A stretch of 64,000 bases of DNA from JADFRG01 sp046759305 (GTDB taxonomy: Bacteria; Chloroflexota; Anaerolineae; Anaerolineales; E44-bin32): the NCBI GenBank assembly GCA_046759305.1, contig JBHIBY010000001.1, positions 22,221-86,220 on the forward strand. The letters run 5' to 3'. Each line of letters opens with the position of its first letter. Positions within the stretch are counted from its first letter, which is position 1. Position numbers and translations under genes: made by a program. The notes under the pieces were generated by a model that was not told the origin of the DNA, searched no databases, and saw only the letters and a list, made by a program, of their open reading frames with translations. Of the stretch, positions 61,677 to 64,000 are shown piece after piece.

Positions 61677-61705
61677 TTGATCGGGTAACGCGGTCGGGCT
61701 AGTGT
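61677..61705 (+). promoter_or_regulatory. Promoter for a leaderless GTG start
   Basis: TTGATC (61677-61682), a 17-bp spacer and TAGTGT (61700-61705) are followed six bases later by the GTG start codon at 61712. No Shine-Dalgarno is present. Confidence 0.5.
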
Positions 61706-61711
61706 GAATAT

Positions 61712-62083
61712 GTGCCAGCCACTAAAGCAGAGTTAGCGATCGGCAATCCCACTTTGAGCTGGAAGCAGATCAAGGGCTGGATAAGCCAAAATGCTTGGGG
61801 GTTGCTTCAATTCGCCAAGGAAGGGTTCTCTGAGAAAGGGAGAGGACTAGTGATCTTGGCCGGTTCCCGTCGATACGTTGATTCAGAGCCGGCAGTTAAG
61901 TGCCGCTATATCATGCCTGAAGAAGTCGCAGATATTGATAACGAGGCCCTAGACCTGGCACACCAACTCGTGCGCAAGTACGATCCCGAAAATGAATTCG
62001 TGGTGGTGGGAATCGATGATACAAGTCACGTCACATCAGCCCTGATCGCAGTGAGTCCGCCCGATTCCGAATTCATTCACTAG
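61712..62083 (+). CDS. Uncharacterised 123-aa protein
   Basis: A soluble alpha/beta protein that I do not recognise. Features: TLSWKQIKGWISQNAWGLLQ near the start, GRGLVILAGSRRYVDSEPAV in the middle and EFVVVGIDDTSHVTSALIAV near the end. No signal peptide or membrane helix. A GTG start lies six bases after a -10 box. The next gene on the other strand (the methyltransferase) converges 20 bases downstream. Context suggests nothing about function. Confidence 0.62.
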   Translation: MPATKAELAIGNPTLSWKQIKGWISQNAWGLLQFAKEGFSEKGRGLVILAGSRRYVDSEPAVKCRYIMPEEVADIDNEALDLAHQLVRKYDPENEFVVVGIDDTSHVTSALIAVSPPDSEFIH

Positions 62084-62103
62084 GCCTAAGAGGCCACTCG
62101 TTC

Positions 62104-63180
62104 TCAATCCTCGTTTCTAACAATCTCCCTCAGAGCACCGATCGCACGCAGTTTCCCATGGGCATCCCTGTAATACCAGTGTTCCCACCCATTGCACGGA
62201 CTCCCGCCGGAGAGGTAGCTGCCAGCCTGATGAATGGAACCCTCAAAACCATTCACTCTCAATCGACCATCGGGTTTCACTTTGGCATTGACCGAACGAT
62301 TCCCGCGGAAATACAGTTCCTCCCCGGGCTTTAGCAGGCCAGACTCGAGCAATTTTCCAAATGGCACGCGCGGAGGGCGGTCAGGAATCACGTTGAGCAC
62401 TTCCGGATCGATTGGATCGGGTTCCACGGCCTCGATTCGCGCCCTCGCAAGATCGACATAGCGAGCTTCCTTTTCAATCCCGATCCAATGCCGGCCGAGG
62501 CGCTTGGCTACCGCACCCGTAGTCCCTGTTCCGAAGAATGGGTCAAGCACTACGTCGCCGGGATCTGTTGAGGCGAGCAAAACGCGGTAGAGCAAGGCTT
62601 CCGGTTTTTGAGTAGCGTGAGCCTTCTTGCCATTGATCTTGATCCGTTCCGAACCGGTGCATAGGGGGAGGTACCAATCGCTGCGCATCTGCTTCCCCCC
62701 GTTCAGGCTTTTCATGGCGTGATGATTGAAGTTGTAGCGAGCCTTCTTCGACTTGCTTGCCCAGATCAAAATCTCATTGGCATTGGTGAAGCGCGTACCT
62801 CGGAAATTCGGCATCGGATTGGCCTTGATCCAGAGTACATCATTGAGGATCCAGAAACCCAGATCCTGCAAGATTGCGCCTACTCGATGGATGTTGTGAT
62901 AGGTCCCAATGACCCACAACCCACCATCCTCTTGCAGCAAACGCCGGCAGGCGGAGAGCCAATCCCGAGTAAAGTCGTCATACTGACGGAAGCCTTCGAA
63001 GCGATCCCACTCTTCGTCAACCCCCTCCACCCGCGTCATGTTCGGGCGGAAGAGGTCTTTTGAGAGCTGTAGGTTGTAGGGCGGATCCGCGAAAACCAAA
63101 TCTACCGACCCGTCCGGTATGCTCTCCATGAGCTCAATAGAATCGCCCTGCAGAATTTGATCAAGATATTTATCCGACAT
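62104..63180 (-). CDS. CcrM-like DNA adenine N6-methyltransferase with RAMA domain
   Basis: 358 aa, beta-class N6-adenine methyltransferase. The catalytic motif DPPYNLQL occurs near residue 33, the SAM motif DPFFGTGTTGAVAKRLGR in the C-terminal half, with YHNIHRVGAILQDLGFWILN between. The last 100 residues form a RAMA-like tail (FRGNRSVNAKVKPDGRL, SPCNGWEHWYYRDAHG). The order and the WVIGTYHNI block resemble CcrM, the GANTC methylase of Alphaproteobacteria. No restriction endonuclease is adjacent, so it may be an orphan methylase. Specificity is inferred. Confidence 0.86.
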   Translation of the reverse strand: MSDKYLDQILQGDSIELMESIPDGSVDLVFADPPYNLQLSKDLFRPNMTRVEGVDEEWDRFEGFRQYDDFTRDWLSACRRLLQEDGGLWVIGTYHNIHRVGAILQDLGFWILNDVLWIKANPMPNFRGTRFTNANEILIWASKSKKARYNFNHHAMKSLNGGKQMRSDWYLPLCTGSERIKINGKKAHATQKPEALLYRVLLASTDPGDVVLDPFFGTGTTGAVAKRLGRHWIGIEKEARYVDLARARIEAVEPDPIDPEVLNVIPDRPPRVPFGKLLESGLLKPGEELYFRGNRSVNAKVKPDGRLRVNGFEGSIHQAGSYLSGGSPCNGWEHWYYRDAHGKLRAIGALREIVRNED

Positions 63181-63261
63181 ATCGCCTTCCCTTGCGATAT
63201 TGGACCCCGGTCCTTCGGGTCAGTGGATTGGTTGTTCGGCTATACGCAAGCCTCTGATGAG

Positions 63262-63669
63262 CTATGAATTTGGCGCGGGACAATCACCAACGCTGACCCA
63301 GGTTTCGCCCTGTTTCACATAGCATTCGCAGTAGACGACATCCTCGATCTCCTGCTCGCTGCGGATCATCAAAAACCGAGCGGTGGTCCGAATACAAACC
63401 TCACCCGAGACTTCACTACCTCCCATAATACGAGTCGTGGACACACCCAATCCCTGGTTGGCTGATTCTCGGATCAGCCAGAGGCGCAGCTCGCCCAGAT
63501 CGCCTTTGCTGAATCGGGCTTCACCCCGGAGTGCGATTGAGAGGATGATAAGCAGTACGCTCGCGGCCACCACTGCGAAAATGATCGTCGAAGAGCAACC
63601 AACAGTGGGAGAGATCCCACCCGTTCTTCTCGCAGAATCTGTTTCATTAGGAGCGTCAAGATCTGACAA
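63262..63669 (-). CDS. Single-TM protein of unknown function
   Basis: About 135 aa with one TM helix (STIIFAVVAASVLLIILSIA) near the N-terminus and an extracytoplasmic domain with Cys pairs (CIRTTARF, CECYVKQGETWVSVGDC). I set the start at a TTG at 63669, because AGGAGG lies six bases before it; the frame is open to 63714. No family recognised. It lies upstream of the methyltransferase gene on the same strand with 81 bases between. Confidence 0.6.
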   Translation of the reverse strand: MSDLDAPNETDSARRTGGISPTVGCSSTIIFAVVAASVLLIILSIALRGEARFSKGDLGELRLWLIRESANQGLGVSTTRIMGGSEVSGEVCIRTTARFLMIRSEQEIEDVVYCECYVKQGETWVSVGDCPAPNS

Positions 63670-63832
63670 TTGCCGCCTCCTCACCAAGTCTACGCGGCAC
63701 GGAATCGAGCGCAATCGGCGATCGGATTCGCTTTTGGAGTCTCATAGTGAGCACTCCGTGTCCCGCCCAACCGGAGGGGTCGTTGAGCGTGTGCTTGACT
63801 CGCCCCTTCCTTCACGGTATCCTCGACCGGCC

Positions 63833-63904
<72 letters not shown>

Positions 63905-63912
63905 CTCAGGCC

Positions 63913-63955
63913 GTTACGCAATCGTCCTGCCGATCGGCAGGCGATTTCGCGTAAC
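63913..63955 (+). other. Long hairpin between tRNA-Gly and tRNA-Cys
   Basis: GTTACGC, AATCG and CCTGCCGA on the left pair with TCGGCAGG, CGATT and GCGTAAC on the right. The stem of about 20 pairs is broken by one mismatch on each side. It may be a processing signal in a joint tRNA transcript. Confidence 0.6.
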
Positions 63956-63960
63956 CGCGT

Positions 63961-64000
63961 GGCGACGTAGCCAAGTGGAAAGGCAGGGGTCTGCAAAACC
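63961..64000 (+). tRNA. tRNA-Cys(GCA), cut by the window edge
   Basis: The first 40 bases of a tRNA: GGCGACG acceptor start, D arm GCC/GGC with AAGTGGAAA loop, anticodon stem GGGGT with loop CTGCAAA (GCA). The T arm and 3' end are outside the window. Confidence 0.9.

Overview
The window looks like a chromosomal segment of a member of the Chloroflexota, probably an aerobic or facultative heterotroph close to Anaerolineae or SAR202-like lineages. I infer this from protein family flavour (DUF3303-like protein, Lys-rich 'MEIGMLWYDD' protein, repeated DUF5666 protein, B12-dependent ribonucleotide reductase) and from a dcw cluster whose order resembles other Chloroflexota; no 16S rRNA gene is present to confirm it. 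Base composition is moderate-to-high GC, gene density is high, and no insertion sequence, prophage, CRISPR array or toxin-antitoxin pair was seen.

Layout. 1-2.8 kb: acyl-CoA dehydrogenase and EtfBA (minus strand, electrons from acyl-CoA oxidation). 3-6 kb: toroid-fold protein, TPR protein, lipoprotein. 6.2-9.7 kb: yqeY, 7TM-HD phosphodiesterase (pgpH), ybeY, dgkA. 9.8-12.4 kb: large soluble multi-GAF histidine kinase. 12.7-16.9 kb: endonuclease IV, a four-repeat DUF5666 secreted protein, deoxynucleoside kinase, SDR. 17-19.8 kb: tldE-tldD. 19.8-22 kb: a decayed zone with a histidine kinase remnant, a WD40 protein and an MFS transporter with its middle deleted. 22-27.2 kb: metallo-hydrolase, LURP-like protein, EamA exporter, and a four-gene PspA/membrane-protein operon made of two duplicated pairs. 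27.5-35.5 kb: stress and housekeeping singletons (msrA, ADP-ribosylglycohydrolase, TfoX-N, cupin, argF, aquaporin, DUF4332, HAD, ACT).

35.7-57.4 kb is the core: nrdR-nrdJ, a structured intergenic region, then a complete minus-strand dcw cluster read as mraZ-rsmH-ftsL-ftsI-murF-mraY-(Lys-rich protein)-murD-ftsW-murG-cvpA-murC-(60-aa ORF)-murB-ddl-ftsQ-ftsA-ftsZ. Almost all junctions overlap or nearly touch, so it is probably one transcript from a recognisable promoter with a four-repeat MraZ box. murE is missing from its usual place. 57.5-64 kb: RNase P RNA, FmdB-type zinc ribbon, DUF3303-like protein and MBL hydrolase, a GH16-like lectin-fold protein, a 51-aa membrane protein, tRNA-Phe, a CcrM-like adenine methyltransferase, tRNA-Gly and the start of tRNA-Cys.

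Recurrent theme: several genes have a good -10 box ending only 6-9 bases before the start codon and no Shine-Dalgarno sequence, so leaderless transcription seems common here, beside genes with strong AGGAGG sites. I found no unmistakable new defence or metabolic system. The most intriguing uncharacterised items are the PspA/6TM operon, the histone-tail-like protein inside the dcw cluster, the ftsZ-nrdR intergenic RNA-like region, and the rsmH gene that lacks a canonical start codon.
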